Shown here: positions 1 to 7,990 of the stretch, in pieces
How positions within the stretch are numbered: the stretch's first letter is position 1
How the letters are laid out: each line of letters starts with the position of its first letter
Source of the DNA: Pimelobacter simplex
Lineage (GTDB): Bacteria; Actinomycetota; Actinomycetes; Propionibacteriales; Nocardioidaceae
NCBI RefSeq assembly: GCF_900114845.1
Contig: NZ_FOUK01000002.1
Location: 868,001-932,000, forward strand
Length of the DNA: 64,000 nucleotides
Direction of reading: 5' to 3'
Position numbers and translations under genes: made by a program
The notes under the pieces: generated by a model
Databases searched by the model: none
The model's input: only the letters and a program-made list of their open reading frames with translations
What the model was told of the DNA's origin: nothing

Positions 1-455
1 GCAGCAGGCAGCCCCGACTCACCCGGGATGTCGTAGATCCAGCGCAGGACCAGGCCGAAGTCGCGCTCGGCCGCGACCCGGGCGTCCTCGATCGCCTCGG
101 TGTAGGCCTCGATCGCCATCCCCCGCTCGGGGTCGTCCGGCAGCACCGACGTGTACGGCGTGCACGTCAGCTCGGCGTACCGCACCGCCTGGCCGGTGGC
201 GAGCTCGCGGCCGATCTCGTAGGTGAGGTACCGGACGTCCTCCGGCGTGCGGACCAGGTCGACCACCGCGAGGTAGACCTCGATGAAGTGCGCGAAGTCG
301 CGGAAGGCGAAGAAGTCCCGGAGCAGCTCGGGGTCGGCCGGCACGGTGCCCGGGTGGCGCGCCGCCAGCTCGGAGACGATCCGCGGCGACGCCGACCCGA
401 CGTGGTGGACGTGGAGCTCGGCCTTGGGCAGGCCGGCGATGAAGTCGTTCAGCAC
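1..455 (-). CDS. Adenosine deaminase family protein (3' end cut by window edge)
   Basis: Deaminates adenosine (or a related purine nucleoside) to inosine in the cytosol, in purine salvage. The visible N-terminal 151 residues begin VLNDFIAGLPKAELHVHHVG. The PKAELHVHHVGSASP stretch is the metal-binding start of the amidohydrolase barrel, with HVH as the zinc ligand pair. The later RYAELTCTPYTS segment is also typical of the family. The start is the GTG at 453-455; the reading frame leaves the window at base 1, so the catalytic Glu and the C-terminal Asp pair cannot be checked. It lies 32 bases downstream of the DsbA-like gene on the same strand. The exact substrate cannot be told from this part. 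Confidence 0.85.
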   Translation of the reverse strand, partial: MLNDFIAGLPKAELHVHHVGSASPRIVSELAARHPGTVPADPELLRDFFAFRDFAHFIEVYLAVVDLVRTPEDVRYLTYEIGRELATGQAVRYAELTCTPYTSVLPDDPERGMAIEAYTEAIEDARVAAERDFGLVLRWIYDIPGESGLPA

Positions 456-487
456 ACGACGATCCTGCCAGCCCGCCCCGGCTCCGG

Positions 488-1225
488 TCAGTCCACCGCC
501 GCGACGAGGTTCTTCGCGATGTCGTCGATGGTCCGGCCGTCCTGGAAGAGCTGGCCGTCGAGCAGCACCGTCGGGGTGCTGCTGACGCCGCTGTCGTGGG
601 CCTCCTTGGTCGCCTTGGTCACCCAGTCGGCACCCTCGCCGGCCTCGATGGCGGCCTTGACGTCGCTCTCGCTCGCCCCGGCCTTGACCGCGAGGGCGAC
701 CAGGTCGGCGTCCGTGACGACGTCGGGGTTCTGCTCGGAGGGCTGGTTCTCGTAGAGCAGGTCGTGGAACTTCTTGGCGATCTCGGGCCCGGACTTGTCG
801 AGCACGATCGAGAACGCGCCCGCCGCGCGGATCGGGTAGTCCGAGCCGGTGCCCTGGCTGAGCAGGTCGAACGGGCGGTACTCGACGAACACCTTGCCGT
901 CGGCGGCGAGGCTCTCGAGGTCGCTGCGCGTCGCGGACTCGAGCTGGCGGCAGAACGGGCAGAGGAAGTCCTCGTAGATGACGACCGAGTGCGGGGCATC
1001 CTTCTTGCCGATGGTCACGCCGTAGGCGCTCGAGCCGGCCGCGGCCGCCTTGACCTCCTTCTTGTTGAGCAGGCTGACGCCGATCGACCCGCCGATGATC
1101 AGCGCCATCACGACGACGACGCCGCCGATGGTGAGGATCCGGCGACGCGTCTCCCGCTTCTTCTGGGCGGCACGCATCTCGGCGGCCTTCTGCGCGCGGG
1201 CAGAAGCCTTCGAGTTGGAGGACAT
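488..1225 (-). CDS. Membrane-anchored DsbA-like thioredoxin-fold protein
   Basis: Likely an extracytoplasmic thiol-disulfide oxidoreductase that helps secreted proteins form disulfides. The 245-residue protein has a charged N-terminus, one membrane segment at about residues 31-53 (IGGVVVVMALIIGGSIGVSL), and a thioredoxin_4 fold. The active-site motif CPFC sits in YEDFLCPFCRQLE. The cis-Pro loop appears as SSTPTVLLDG near the C-terminus. The stop of the MauE-domain gene lies 3 bases upstream, so the two form one transcript. Such MauE plus DsbA pairs are common in actinobacteria, where the membrane partner may recycle the thioredoxin-fold protein. Partner and substrates are inferred. Confidence 0.88.
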   Translation of the reverse strand: MSSNSKASARAQKAAEMRAAQKKRETRRRILTIGGVVVVMALIIGGSIGVSLLNKKEVKAAAAGSSAYGVTIGKKDAPHSVVIYEDFLCPFCRQLESATRSDLESLAADGKVFVEYRPFDLLSQGTGSDYPIRAAGAFSIVLDKSGPEIAKKFHDLLYENQPSEQNPDVVTDADLVALAVKAGASESDVKAAIEAGEGADWVTKATKEAHDSGVSSTPTVLLDGQLFQDGRTIDDIAKNLVAAVD

Positions 1226-1228
1226 CGG

Positions 1229-1720
1229 CTAAACAGCTCCTTCGGGGGCGCTCTCGGAGCGCCGGTCGAACAACAGGGAATCCAGGGACAGCCGGGTACG
1301 TCGTACCCAGGCGACGAAGAGGGAGGCGGCGAGCAGCGCGGCGTCCCGGGCGATCTCCCAGGGGTACGCCGACGCGGCACCGGACTTCGACCCGCCGCCG
1401 CCGAAGCAGCCGCAGTCGATCTCGATGCCGCGGGCCCACACGGAGGAGATCCCGATGATGAACGCGACGAACAGGAGCGCCGAGATCAGCGCGGCGCCAC
1501 GGGTCAGCACGCCGAGCACGAGCGCCAGGCCCACCACCAGCTCGATCGCGGGCAGCGCGATGCCGACCGTCTCGGCCACCGACGACGGCAGCAGCTGGTA
1601 GGCGCGGACCGCGGCGATGCTCGCGTCGGGCTCGGTGATCTTGAGCGCGCCGGCCACGATCCAGACGCCACCGGTCACCACCCGGGCGACCAGACCGACC
1701 CAGGCCAGTGCTCCGCTCAC
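1229..1720 (-). CDS. MauE/DoxX-family membrane protein
   Basis: A 163-residue integral membrane protein of the MauE/DoxX type. Four hydrophobic segments lie at roughly residues 5-25, 45-65, 72-92 and 110-130. MauE-type proteins are linked to disulfide formation or redox cycling in the envelope. A CGCFGG motif near residue 100 supplies a close cysteine pair that could exchange thiols with the DsbA-like product encoded 3 bases downstream. The start is GTG at 1718-1720. A TAGCCT hexamer ends 7 bases before it, which fits a leaderless transcript. The pairing with DsbA is a known context; direct electron transfer between them is inference. Confidence 0.85.
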   Translation of the reverse strand: MSGALAWVGLVARVVTGGVWIVAGALKITEPDASIAAVRAYQLLPSSVAETVGIALPAIELVVGLALVLGVLTRGAALISALLFVAFIIGISSVWARGIEIDCGCFGGGGSKSGAASAYPWEIARDAALLAASLFVAWVRRTRLSLDSLLFDRRSESAPEGAV

Positions 1721-1727
1721 GCCGCCG

Positions 1728-1733
1728 AGGCTA
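1728..1733 (-). promoter_or_regulatory. Putative -10 box of the mauE-dsbA operon
   Basis: TAGCCT on the minus strand, 7 bases before the GTG start at 1720. It matches the actinobacterial TANNNT -10 and implies a leaderless or nearly leaderless mRNA. Confidence 0.5.
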
Positions 1734-1786
1734 ACGGTCCCCGCTGAGCGGCTGCTGAGAACCGGGGCGTCGACGGGGAGACGGCG

Positions 1787-1792
1787 TAAGGT
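1787..1792 (+). promoter_or_regulatory. Putative -10 box of orn
   Basis: TAAGGT, 8 bases before the GTG start at 1801, with no Shine-Dalgarno in between. It suggests leaderless transcription of orn. Confidence 0.5.
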
Positions 1793-1800
1793 GCACCCTC

Positions 1801-2418
1801 GTGAACGAACGACTGGTCTGGATCGACTGCGAGATGACCGGGCTCGACCTGGTGAACGACGCGCTCATCGAGGTCGCCGCCCTGGTGACGGACTTCGACC
1901 TGAACGTGCTCGGCGACGGCGTCGACGTCATCATCAAGCCGCCGGCCGAGGCGCTGGACCAGATGATCCCCTTCGTCCGGAGCATGCACGAGACCTCCGG
2001 CCTGCTCGCGGAGCTCGAGAACGGCGTCACCCTGCAGGAGGCCGAGGAGCAGGTGATGGCCTACCTGCGCGAGCACTGCGGCCCCGACAGCCGCCCCCCG
2101 CTCGCCGGCAACTCCGTGGCCACCGACCGCGGCTTCGTCGCCCGCGACATGGCCGACCTCGACGCCTTCCTGCACTACCGGATCGTCGACGTCTCCTCGA
2201 TCAAGGAGCTGTCGAAGCGCTGGTTCCCCCGCGCCTACTTCAACGCGCCCACCAAGCGCGGCAACCACCGCGCGCTCGCCGACATCCAGGAGAGCATCGA
2301 GGAGCTGCGCTACTACCGCGACACCGTCTTCGTGCCCCTCCCCGGCCCCGACGGCGACGCCGCCAAGGCCGCCGCGGCCCGCCACGGCGGCTCGATCACC
2401 GGGCTCGGCGCGCCCTGA
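1801..2418 (+). CDS. orn: Oligoribonuclease
   Basis: Degrades 2-5 nt RNA oligomers, and in other bacteria pGpG, to mononucleotides in the cytosol. The 205-residue protein has the usual length of the family and all DEDDh exonuclease motifs: [12 protein letters not shown] (catalytic Asp and Glu, residues 9-11), [11 protein letters not shown] (Asp in the middle) and [14 protein letters not shown] (His and Asp near the C-terminus). The start is GTG at 1801, with a -10-like TAAGGT 8 bases upstream. It is divergent from the mauE-dsbA operon across an 80-base gap and is followed by tRNA-His. The C-terminal extension rich in Ala and Gly is typical of actinobacterial homologues. Confidence 0.97.
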   Translation: MNERLVWIDCEMTGLDLVNDALIEVAALVTDFDLNVLGDGVDVIIKPPAEALDQMIPFVRSMHETSGLLAELENGVTLQEAEEQVMAYLREHCGPDSRPPLAGNSVATDRGFVARDMADLDAFLHYRIVDVSSIKELSKRWFPRAYFNAPTKRGNHRALADIQESIEELRYYRDTVFVPLPGPDGDAAKAAAARHGGSITGLGAP

Positions 2419-2454
2419 GCTCGCACCGATTCCTGGTTCGCGGGCGGTAGCCTC

Positions 2455-2460
2455 TACACT
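2455..2460 (+). promoter_or_regulatory. Putative -10 box of tRNA-His
   Basis: TACACT, 25 bases before the tRNA 5' end. No convincing -35 element is seen at standard spacing, so the assignment is tentative. Confidence 0.3.
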
Positions 2461-2485
2461 CGTCCCCGGCTCTTCGAGAGTCGAT

Positions 2486-2562
2486 GGTGGGTATAGCTCA
2501 GCTGGTAGAGCGCCGCGTTGTGGTCGCGGATGTCGCGGGTTCAAGTCCCGTTACTCACCCCA
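2486..2562 (+). tRNA. tRNA-His (GTG anticodon)
   Basis: The cloverleaf can be folded by eye. The acceptor arm pairs 2487-2493 with 2552-2558. The D arm starts GCTC at 2496. The anticodon loop TTGTGGT holds GTG at 2520-2522 between five-base-pair arms. The T arm carries GGTTCAAGTCC. The extra 5' G at 2486 opposite C73 (2559) is the histidine identity element, and CCA is encoded at 2560-2562. It stands alone between orn and the MarR-GNAT gene and is closed by a strong hairpin a few bases downstream. Confidence 0.97.
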
Positions 2563-2565
2563 AGA

Positions 2566-2596
2566 GCCCCACCTGCGGAGACGCAGGTGGGGCTTT
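2566..2596 (+). terminator. Intrinsic terminator of tRNA-His
   Basis: A perfect 12-base-pair stem (2566-2577 with 2582-2593), a GAGA loop and a short T run. The stem starts four bases after the CCA end of tRNA-His. Confidence 0.88.
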
Positions 2597-2742
2597 CTCG
2601 TGGTCCGGGCCCCTAGATGCGCGGGCAGCTGGGCACCGTCGTCGACCGTGGAGCAGCGTGATCACGCCGCAGGCGGCGAACACCACGCCCAGGGCGACGC
2701 GATGACGATCGAGGTGAACCGCGGATCGACAACGGCCAGATC

Positions 2743-2760
2743 CTCTGACTAAAGTCAGAG
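2743..2760 (+). promoter_or_regulatory. Palindromic operator abutting the MarR-GNAT start codon
   Basis: The half-sites CTCTGACT (2743-2750) and AGTCAGAG (2753-2760) are perfect inverted repeats separated by AA. The start ATG follows one base later. The 18-base size is typical of MarR operators, so autorepression by the downstream product is likely. There is no room for a Shine-Dalgarno between palindrome and ATG. The 140 bases between the tRNA-His terminator and this site show no supported gene. Confidence 0.6.
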
Positions 2761-2761
2761 A

Positions 2762-3622
2762 ATGATCGTCGACGTCGTCCGCCGCTTCAACCTCACCTAC
2801 ACCCAGCGCATCGGCGTCCTCGACGACTCGTTCCTGGGGACCGGGCGGCCGCTGGCGGCCTCGCGGCTGCTGTTCGAGGTGGGCAACGACGAGGGGGCGA
2901 GCGTCCGGGTGCTGCGGGACCGGCTCGACCTCGACTCGGGGCACCTGTCGCGGCTGCTGCGGCGCCTGGAGGCCGAGGGGCTCGTGGCGACGGCGCCCGA
3001 TGAAGACGACCGGCGCCGGCGGGTGGTGCGGCTGACGCCCGCCGGCCGCACGGCGTACGACGACCTCGAGCGCCGCTCCGAGGACCGGGCCGCGTCCCTG
3101 GTCGCCCCGCTCACCGCGCGCCAGCAGGAGCGCCTGGCCGAGGCCCTGGCGACCGCGGACCTGCTGGTGCGGGCCGCGACGGTCCGGTTGCGCGAGGTGG
3201 CCTCGGACGACCCGGTCGCGCGGGTCGCGACGCAGCGCTACTTCGACGAGCTCGACGCCCGGCTCCCCGGCGGCTTCGACACGGGCGGGCCGGACGCGCC
3301 GGAGCCCGGGGCGACGTACGTCGTCGCGATGTCGGACGGCGAGCCCGTCGCGTACGGCGGCATCCGGCCGGTCCTCGACGACGAGACCGCCGAGATCAAG
3401 CGGATGTGGGTGCACGACGACTGGCGCGGGGCCGGTCTCGGCGCGCGGATGCTGCGCCACCTCGAGGCGCTCGCCGTCGACCAGGGGTACCGCCGGGCCG
3501 TGCTCGACACCAACGGCACCCTGGTCGAGGCGATCGCCATGTACGAGCGGTCCGGCTACCGCCGGATCGAGCGCTACAACGACAACCCCTACGCCGAGGC
3601 CTTCTTCGAGAAGGAGCTCTGA
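2762..3622 (+). CDS. MarR-GNAT fusion: HTH regulator with acetyltransferase domain
   Basis: A 286-residue two-domain protein. Residues 1-145 form a MarR winged helix (ASVRVLRDRLDLDSGHLSRLLRRLEAEGLV, then the wing DEDDRRRRVVRLTPAGR). Residues 165-286 are a GNAT acetyltransferase whose acetyl-CoA loop reads WRGAGLGARML; the end MYERSGYRRIERYNDNPYAEAFFEKEL matches the family. Such fusions are recurrent in actinobacteria; their acetyl acceptors are mostly unknown. The ATG at 2762 directly follows an 18-base palindrome, which suggests autoregulation. The gene ends just before the convergent pirin gene (1 base apart). Regulation and small-molecule N-acetylation are inferred; the substrate is not predictable. 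Confidence 0.9.
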   Translation: MIVDVVRRFNLTYTQRIGVLDDSFLGTGRPLAASRLLFEVGNDEGASVRVLRDRLDLDSGHLSRLLRRLEAEGLVATAPDEDDRRRRVVRLTPAGRTAYDDLERRSEDRAASLVAPLTARQQERLAEALATADLLVRAATVRLREVASDDPVARVATQRYFDELDARLPGGFDTGGPDAPEPGATYVVAMSDGEPVAYGGIRPVLDDETAEIKRMWVHDDWRGAGLGARMLRHLEALAVDQGYRRAVLDTNGTLVEAIAMYERSGYRRIERYNDNPYAEAFFEKEL

Positions 3623-3623
3623 C

Positions 3624-4577
3624 TCAGCCGCCGATCGGCAGCCCGAACCGGCCCTTCTGGAAGTCCTCGTACGCCGCCATCACCTCGGCCTTGGTGTTCA
3701 TCACGAACGGCCCGGCCCAGGCGATGGGCTCCTTGATCGGCTTGCCGCCGACGACGATGACGTCGAGCTTCGGCGAGCGGCTCTCCTGCTTCTCGTCAGC
3801 GGTGATCGTGAGGAAGTCGCCCGCGCCGAGGACCGCGGTCTGGCCCGTGTGCACCGGGCTCGGCTCGGTGGCGCCGACGCTCCCGGAGCCGTTGAGGACG
3901 TAGACGAGCGCGTTGTAGTCGACCTGCCAGGGCAGGTCGAGGCGGGCACCGGGCTCGAGCGTGGCGTGCACCAGGGTCATCGGGCTGTACGTCGATCCCG
4001 GGCCGGTGTGCCCGTCGACCTCACCGGCGATCACCCGCACCAGCGCGCCGGCGTCCTCGCCGGTGAGCAGGGCGACCTCGCCGGAGCGGATGTCCTGGTA
4101 GCGCGGGTCGTTCATCTTCGAGTCGCGCGGGAGGTTCACCCAGAGCTGGATGCCGTGGAACAGGCCACCCTGCTGGACGAGCCACTCCGGCGGGGCCTCG
4201 ATGTGGAGCAGGCCGCTGCCGGCCGTCATCCACTGCGTGTCGCCGTTGGTGATGGTGCCGCCGCCGCCGTGGCTGTCCTGGTGGTCGAAGGTGCCGTCGA
4301 TGATGTAGGTGACGGTCTCGAAGCCGCGGTGCGGGTGCCAGGGGGTGCCCTTGGGCTCTCCGGGCGCGTACTCCACCTCGCCCATCTGGTCCATCATGAT
4401 GAACGGGTCGAGGTGGCGCATGTCGATGCCGGCGAACGCCCGGCGGACCGGGAAGCCCTCCCCCTCGTAGCCCTGCGGCGCGGTGGTCACCTGCCAGACG
4501 GGGCGCGGCTGGTCGCCGAGGCCGGGGCTGGTGAGGCGGGGCAGGACGGTGAGGTCGTCGACGGTGATCGCGGGCAT
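3624..4577 (-). CDS. Pirin family cupin protein
   Basis: A 317-residue bicupin protein. The conserved first cupin motif WHPHRGFETVTYIIDG holds the metal-binding histidines, followed by SGLLHIEAP and GIQLWVNLP as in pirins. Bacterial pirins bind Fe and are reported as quercetin dioxygenases or as redox-sensing partners of other enzymes; the role here is not known. The start is ATG at 4575-4577, preceded by GGAGG at SD spacing. An in-frame upstream ATG near 4628 would add 17 residues (MVDTATNSTDHHPEVDV) outside the conserved fold and is less likely. It converges with the MarR-GNAT gene and diverges from the FAD oxidoreductase. Confidence 0.9.
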   Translation of the reverse strand: MPAITVDDLTVLPRLTSPGLGDQPRPVWQVTTAPQGYEGEGFPVRRAFAGIDMRHLDPFIMMDQMGEVEYAPGEPKGTPWHPHRGFETVTYIIDGTFDHQDSHGGGGTITNGDTQWMTAGSGLLHIEAPPEWLVQQGGLFHGIQLWVNLPRDSKMNDPRYQDIRSGEVALLTGEDAGALVRVIAGEVDGHTGPGSTYSPMTLVHATLEPGARLDLPWQVDYNALVYVLNGSGSVGATEPSPVHTGQTAVLGAGDFLTITADEKQESRSPKLDVIVVGGKPIKEPIAWAGPFVMNTKAEVMAAYEDFQKGRFGLPIGG

Positions 4578-4667
4578 GACATCCACCTCCGGGTGGTGGT
4601 CGGTCGAATTGGTTGCCGTGTCAACCATAACACCGCGTGGCGCATTCCCGCAGGCCCCCGGAGTCCC

Positions 4668-4673
4668 TAGGGT
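4668..4673 (+). promoter_or_regulatory. Putative -10 box of the FAD oxidoreductase gene
   Basis: TAGGGT, 6 bases before the ATG at 4680, with no ribosome-binding site between. It is one of the clearest leaderless arrangements in the window. Confidence 0.5.
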
Positions 4674-4679
4674 CGGGAC

Positions 4680-6236
4680 ATGAACCGCTACGACGTCGTT
4701 GTCGTCGGTGCCGGCCACAACGGCCTGACCGCCGCCGCGTACCTGGCCCGGGCCGGGCTCTCCGTCCTGGTCCTCGAACGGCTCGACCACGTCGGCGGCG
4801 CGGCGGTCTCCGCGCAGGCGTTCGCCGGGTTCCCGACCCAGCTCTCGCGCTACTCCTACCTCGTCTCGCTGCTCCCCCAGCAGATCCAGGACGACCTCGG
4901 CCTCGACCTCGCGCTCGTCAGCCGGGCCACGGCGTCGTACTCGCCGACGACGCGGGGCGGCCGGACGCACGGCCTGCTCGTCGAGCGCGACGAGGGCGAG
5001 GCCACCCGGGCGTCCTTCCGCGCGCTGACCGGCTCCGACGACGAGTACGACGCCTGGCGGTCCTTCTACGAGGGCGTCTCCGGGCTCGCCCGGGCCGTCG
5101 CACCGACGCTCACCCGGCCCCTGGCCACCGACGCCGGCCTGCGCGCCCAGGTCGACCCTCAGGTGTGGCGCGACGTCGTCGAGCAGCCGATCGGCACCGC
5201 GATCGTGCGGCGCTTCCGCGACGACCTGGTCCGCGGCGTCGTCGCGACCGACGCGCTGATCGGCACGTTCGCCTCGATCCACGACCCGAGCCTCATCCAG
5301 AACCGCTGCTTCCTCTACCACCTCATCGGCAACGGGACCGGCGAGTGGCGGGTGCCCGTCGGCGGCATGGGCGCGGTCACCGACGCCCTGGCCCGGGCCG
5401 CGGTCGACGCGGGCGCGACCGTCGTGACCGGCGCCGGGGTCAGCTCCATCCGGCCCGGCGAGCCCACCGCGGTGACCTGGCACGACGGCTCGCGGGAGCA
5501 CACGGTCGAGACGTCGTCCGTGCTGGCGAACGTGGCGCCGTGGGTGCTGCGGATCCTCCTCGGCGAGGGCGAGGACCCGGCCACCAAGCCGCAGGGTGCC
5601 CAGCTCAAGATCAACCTGCTGCTGTCCCGGCTGCCGCGGCTGCGCTCCGGGATCGACCCCGAGGTCGCCTTCGCCGGCACCCTCCACCTCGCCGAGGCGG
5701 CCTCCGACCTCGAGGTCGCCTGGGCCGCCGCCCGCCGCGGCGAGCTGCCGAACCCCCTGCCCGGCGAGGTCTACTGCCACTCGCTCACCGACCCGTCGAT
5801 CCTCGGCGACGTCCCGCCCGGCACGCAGACGCTGACCTACTTCGGCCTGCACACGCCGGCGCACCTCTTCGACGAGGACCCCCAGGCGACCAAGGCGGAG
5901 GCCGTCCGCCGCGCCCTCGCCGCGCTCGACGCCGTCCTGGAGGAGCCGATCGACTCCGTCGTCCTGCGCGACGCCGACGGGAACCCCTGCATCGAGGCCA
6001 AGATCCCCCAGGAGATCGAGGCCGACCTCGCCATGCCCGGCGGCCACATCTTCCACGGCGACCTCGACTGGCCCTGGGCCCCGGCCCATGCCCGGCTCGC
6101 CACCCCCGCCGAGCGCTGGGGCGTGCAGACCGACCACGCCGCCGTCCTGCTCTGCGGATCGGGCGCCCGCCGGGGCGGCGCCGTGTCCGGTCTCGGCGGT
6201 CACAACGCCGCCCAGGCGGTGCTCGAATCACGCTGA
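4680..6236 (+). CDS. FAD-dependent oxidoreductase (phytoene desaturase-like, PYROXD2 type)
   Basis: A 518-residue flavoprotein with an N-terminal Rossmann fold: YDVVVVGAGHNGLTAAAYLARAG (GxGxxN variant, residues 4-26), then a Glu at the end of the second strand (VLVLERLDHVGGAA). The C-terminal LLCGSGARRGGAVSGLGGHNAAQAVL is the second FAD-binding segment of phytoene-desaturase/CrtI-like proteins. Length and layout match the PYROXD2-like branch, whose bacterial substrates are unknown. No carotenoid genes lie nearby, so carotenoid synthesis is not supported. It is transcribed alone, divergent from the pirin gene. Confidence 0.85.
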   Translation: MNRYDVVVVGAGHNGLTAAAYLARAGLSVLVLERLDHVGGAAVSAQAFAGFPTQLSRYSYLVSLLPQQIQDDLGLDLALVSRATASYSPTTRGGRTHGLLVERDEGEATRASFRALTGSDDEYDAWRSFYEGVSGLARAVAPTLTRPLATDAGLRAQVDPQVWRDVVEQPIGTAIVRRFRDDLVRGVVATDALIGTFASIHDPSLIQNRCFLYHLIGNGTGEWRVPVGGMGAVTDALARAAVDAGATVVTGAGVSSIRPGEPTAVTWHDGSREHTVETSSVLANVAPWVLRILLGEGEDPATKPQGAQLKINLLLSRLPRLRSGIDPEVAFAGTLHLAEAASDLEVAWAAARRGELPNPLPGEVYCHSLTDPSILGDVPPGTQTLTYFGLHTPAHLFDEDPQATKAEAVRRALAALDAVLEEPIDSVVLRDADGNPCIEAKIPQEIEADLAMPGGHIFHGDLDWPWAPAHARLATPAERWGVQTDHAAVLLCGSGARRGGAVSGLGGHNAAQAVLESR

Positions 6237-6300
6237 GGTGGGTCCCGATTTCGCTGGTGCGGACGTACGCTGGTAACGTTTCTTCTCGCGTTCGACGCAA

Positions 6301-6373
<73 letters not shown>

Positions 6374-6381
6374 CAACACCA

Positions 6382-6424
6382 GACGAAGGCCGGGTGACCG
6401 CGAGGTCACCCGGCCTTCGTCGTT
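6382..6424 (+). terminator. Intrinsic terminator of tRNA-Lys
   Basis: A perfect 18-base-pair stem (6382-6399 with 6404-6421) with a GCGA loop and a weak T-rich tail. It begins 8 bases after the tRNA. Confidence 0.8.
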
Positions 6425-6451
6425 CTCCGATCACGTCACTACGATGCGGCC

Positions 6452-7939
6452 GTGGACCCCCAGCCACCCCCTCCTCCGCCACCCCCGCCGCCGCCTCCGT
6501 ACGACGGCCCGCCGACCCAGCACACGCTGATCGTCCCGGGCGTCGACCTGGTCGACGAGATCGGCCGCGGCGGGTTCGCCAAGGTCTGGCGCGGGCGGCA
6601 GGTCGCGGTCGACCGCGAGGTCGCGGTGAAGATCGACAACCGGGTGGTCGACGACGACACGAACCGGCGCCGGTTCGTCCGCGAGGCGACGGCGGTGAGC
6701 CGGATCAGCGGGCACCCGCACGTGGTCTCGCTGATCGACGTGGGCGTCACGAACGACAACCGGCCCTACCTGGTGATGGAGCTGTGCGCGAACGGCAGCC
6801 TGGCGTCGTACCTCGACGCGCACGGGCCGCTGCGGGTCGACGAGGCGATCGAGGTGGGCCTCGCGGTGACGAGCGCGCTGGCGGCCGCCCACGAGGCGGG
6901 GATCCTGCACCGCGACCTCAAGCCCGGCAACGTCCTCATCGACGCCTGGGGGACGCCGCGGCTCTCCGACTTCGGTCTCGCCGCGCTCCCCCAGCCGGGC
7001 CAGGACCTCTCCGTGAGCCTCGAGGCGCTCACGCCGGCGTACGCGTCTCCCGAGGCCTTCGCGGCGGCACCGCCGACCACCCAGTCGGACGTCTTCTCGA
7101 TGGGCGCGACGCTCCACGCGATGATCACCGGCGCCTCCCCGCGACGCAGCACCGACGGGCGGCCGGCCTCGGTCGAGGAGATCCTGGCCGGGCTGCGCAG
7201 CGAGCTGCCCGACCCGGGGCTGCCCGACGGCGCGGGACTGATGCACGTCATCCGCACCGCGACGGCGTACGACGCCGCCGACCGCTATCCCACCGCCCGC
7301 CAGCTCCACGACGCCCTGCGCGCCATCCGGCCCGGGGTCGGCAGCGGCGGGCTCGTCGTGGGCGGACCGGAGGCGAGCTTCACGCAGCTGCGGGGCGCAG
7401 CGGCGCCGGCGTCGGCGTCGGCCTCCCCCGGGACGCCGCGGCGGCGCTGGCCGCTCGCCGTGGCCGGTGCGGTCGCAGGGCTCGTGCTCGGCGGCCTGGG
7501 CGGGCTGCTGCTCGCGCCCGACAGCGGCGGCTCGGCCGACCCGCGACCACCGGCAGCAGCGGCGGGCAGCAGCGACGCACCGACCCCGGACGCGGACGCG
7601 GACCCGCTGACCGGCGCGCCCGAGCTCGGCACCTGCTACAGCGGCGTCCAGCAGATCGGCCAGGCGCTCAGCGCGAGCAGCGGAACCTGCCCCGAGGGTC
7701 CGTGGGAGGTCTTCGAGACCGGGCAGCTCGACGACGCCACCACCGACGTCACCGCCGACGCGATCGACGCCGACCCGACGGTGCGGTCGACGTGCACCGG
7801 CCCGCACCTGCGCAGCTACCTCGACGGCAAGGGCGAGCGCGAGCGCGGCAACTTCGACGTCTTCGTGCTGCCGCCGAGCACGACCGCCTACATCCAGGGG
7901 CAGCGGTGGTTCGCCTGCCTCTACCGCCCGACGGGCTGA
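6452..7939 (+). CDS. Serine/threonine protein kinase, membrane-spanning
   Basis: A 495-residue Hanks-type kinase. It opens with a run of 12 prolines (residues 5-16), then the kinase domain at about 33-290: glycine loop GRGGFAKV, catalytic Lys60 in VAVKIDN, HRDLKPGNVL loop, DFG, and YASPEAF of the activation segment. A membrane segment lies at about residues 330-352, followed by an Ala/Pro/Asp-rich linker and a small extracytoplasmic domain with paired cysteines (GTCYSG, GTCPEG, STCTG, FACLY). No PASTA repeats are present, so it is not a PknB-type cell-wall sensor. The start is GTG. The ligand and targets are unknown. The GAF-ANTAR gene follows after about 50 bases. Confidence 0.92.
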   Translation: MDPQPPPPPPPPPPPPYDGPPTQHTLIVPGVDLVDEIGRGGFAKVWRGRQVAVDREVAVKIDNRVVDDDTNRRRFVREATAVSRISGHPHVVSLIDVGVTNDNRPYLVMELCANGSLASYLDAHGPLRVDEAIEVGLAVTSALAAAHEAGILHRDLKPGNVLIDAWGTPRLSDFGLAALPQPGQDLSVSLEALTPAYASPEAFAAAPPTTQSDVFSMGATLHAMITGASPRRSTDGRPASVEEILAGLRSELPDPGLPDGAGLMHVIRTATAYDAADRYPTARQLHDALRAIRPGVGSGGLVVGGPEASFTQLRGAAAPASASASPGTPRRRWPLAVAGAVAGLVLGGLGGLLLAPDSGGSADPRPPAAAAGSSDAPTPDADADPLTGAPELGTCYSGVQQIGQALSASSGTCPEGPWEVFETGQLDDATTDVTADAIDADPTVRSTCTGPHLRSYLDGKGERERGNFDVFVLPPSTTAYIQGQRWFACLYRPTG

Positions 7940-7990
7940 ACCGGCCGCTTGCGGGTACTGACCAGCGGGAGCCCACCGAGGAGGATCGAG

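Noticed and set aside
2600..2742. Possible small minus-strand membrane peptide (frame reading VVFAACGVITLLHG)
   Set aside because: No start with a ribosome-binding site and no support from length or neighbours.
4680..6236. Carotenoid phytoene desaturase
   Set aside because: The fold fits, but no crtB, crtE or related genes are near, and the layout is nearer to PYROXD2-like proteins.
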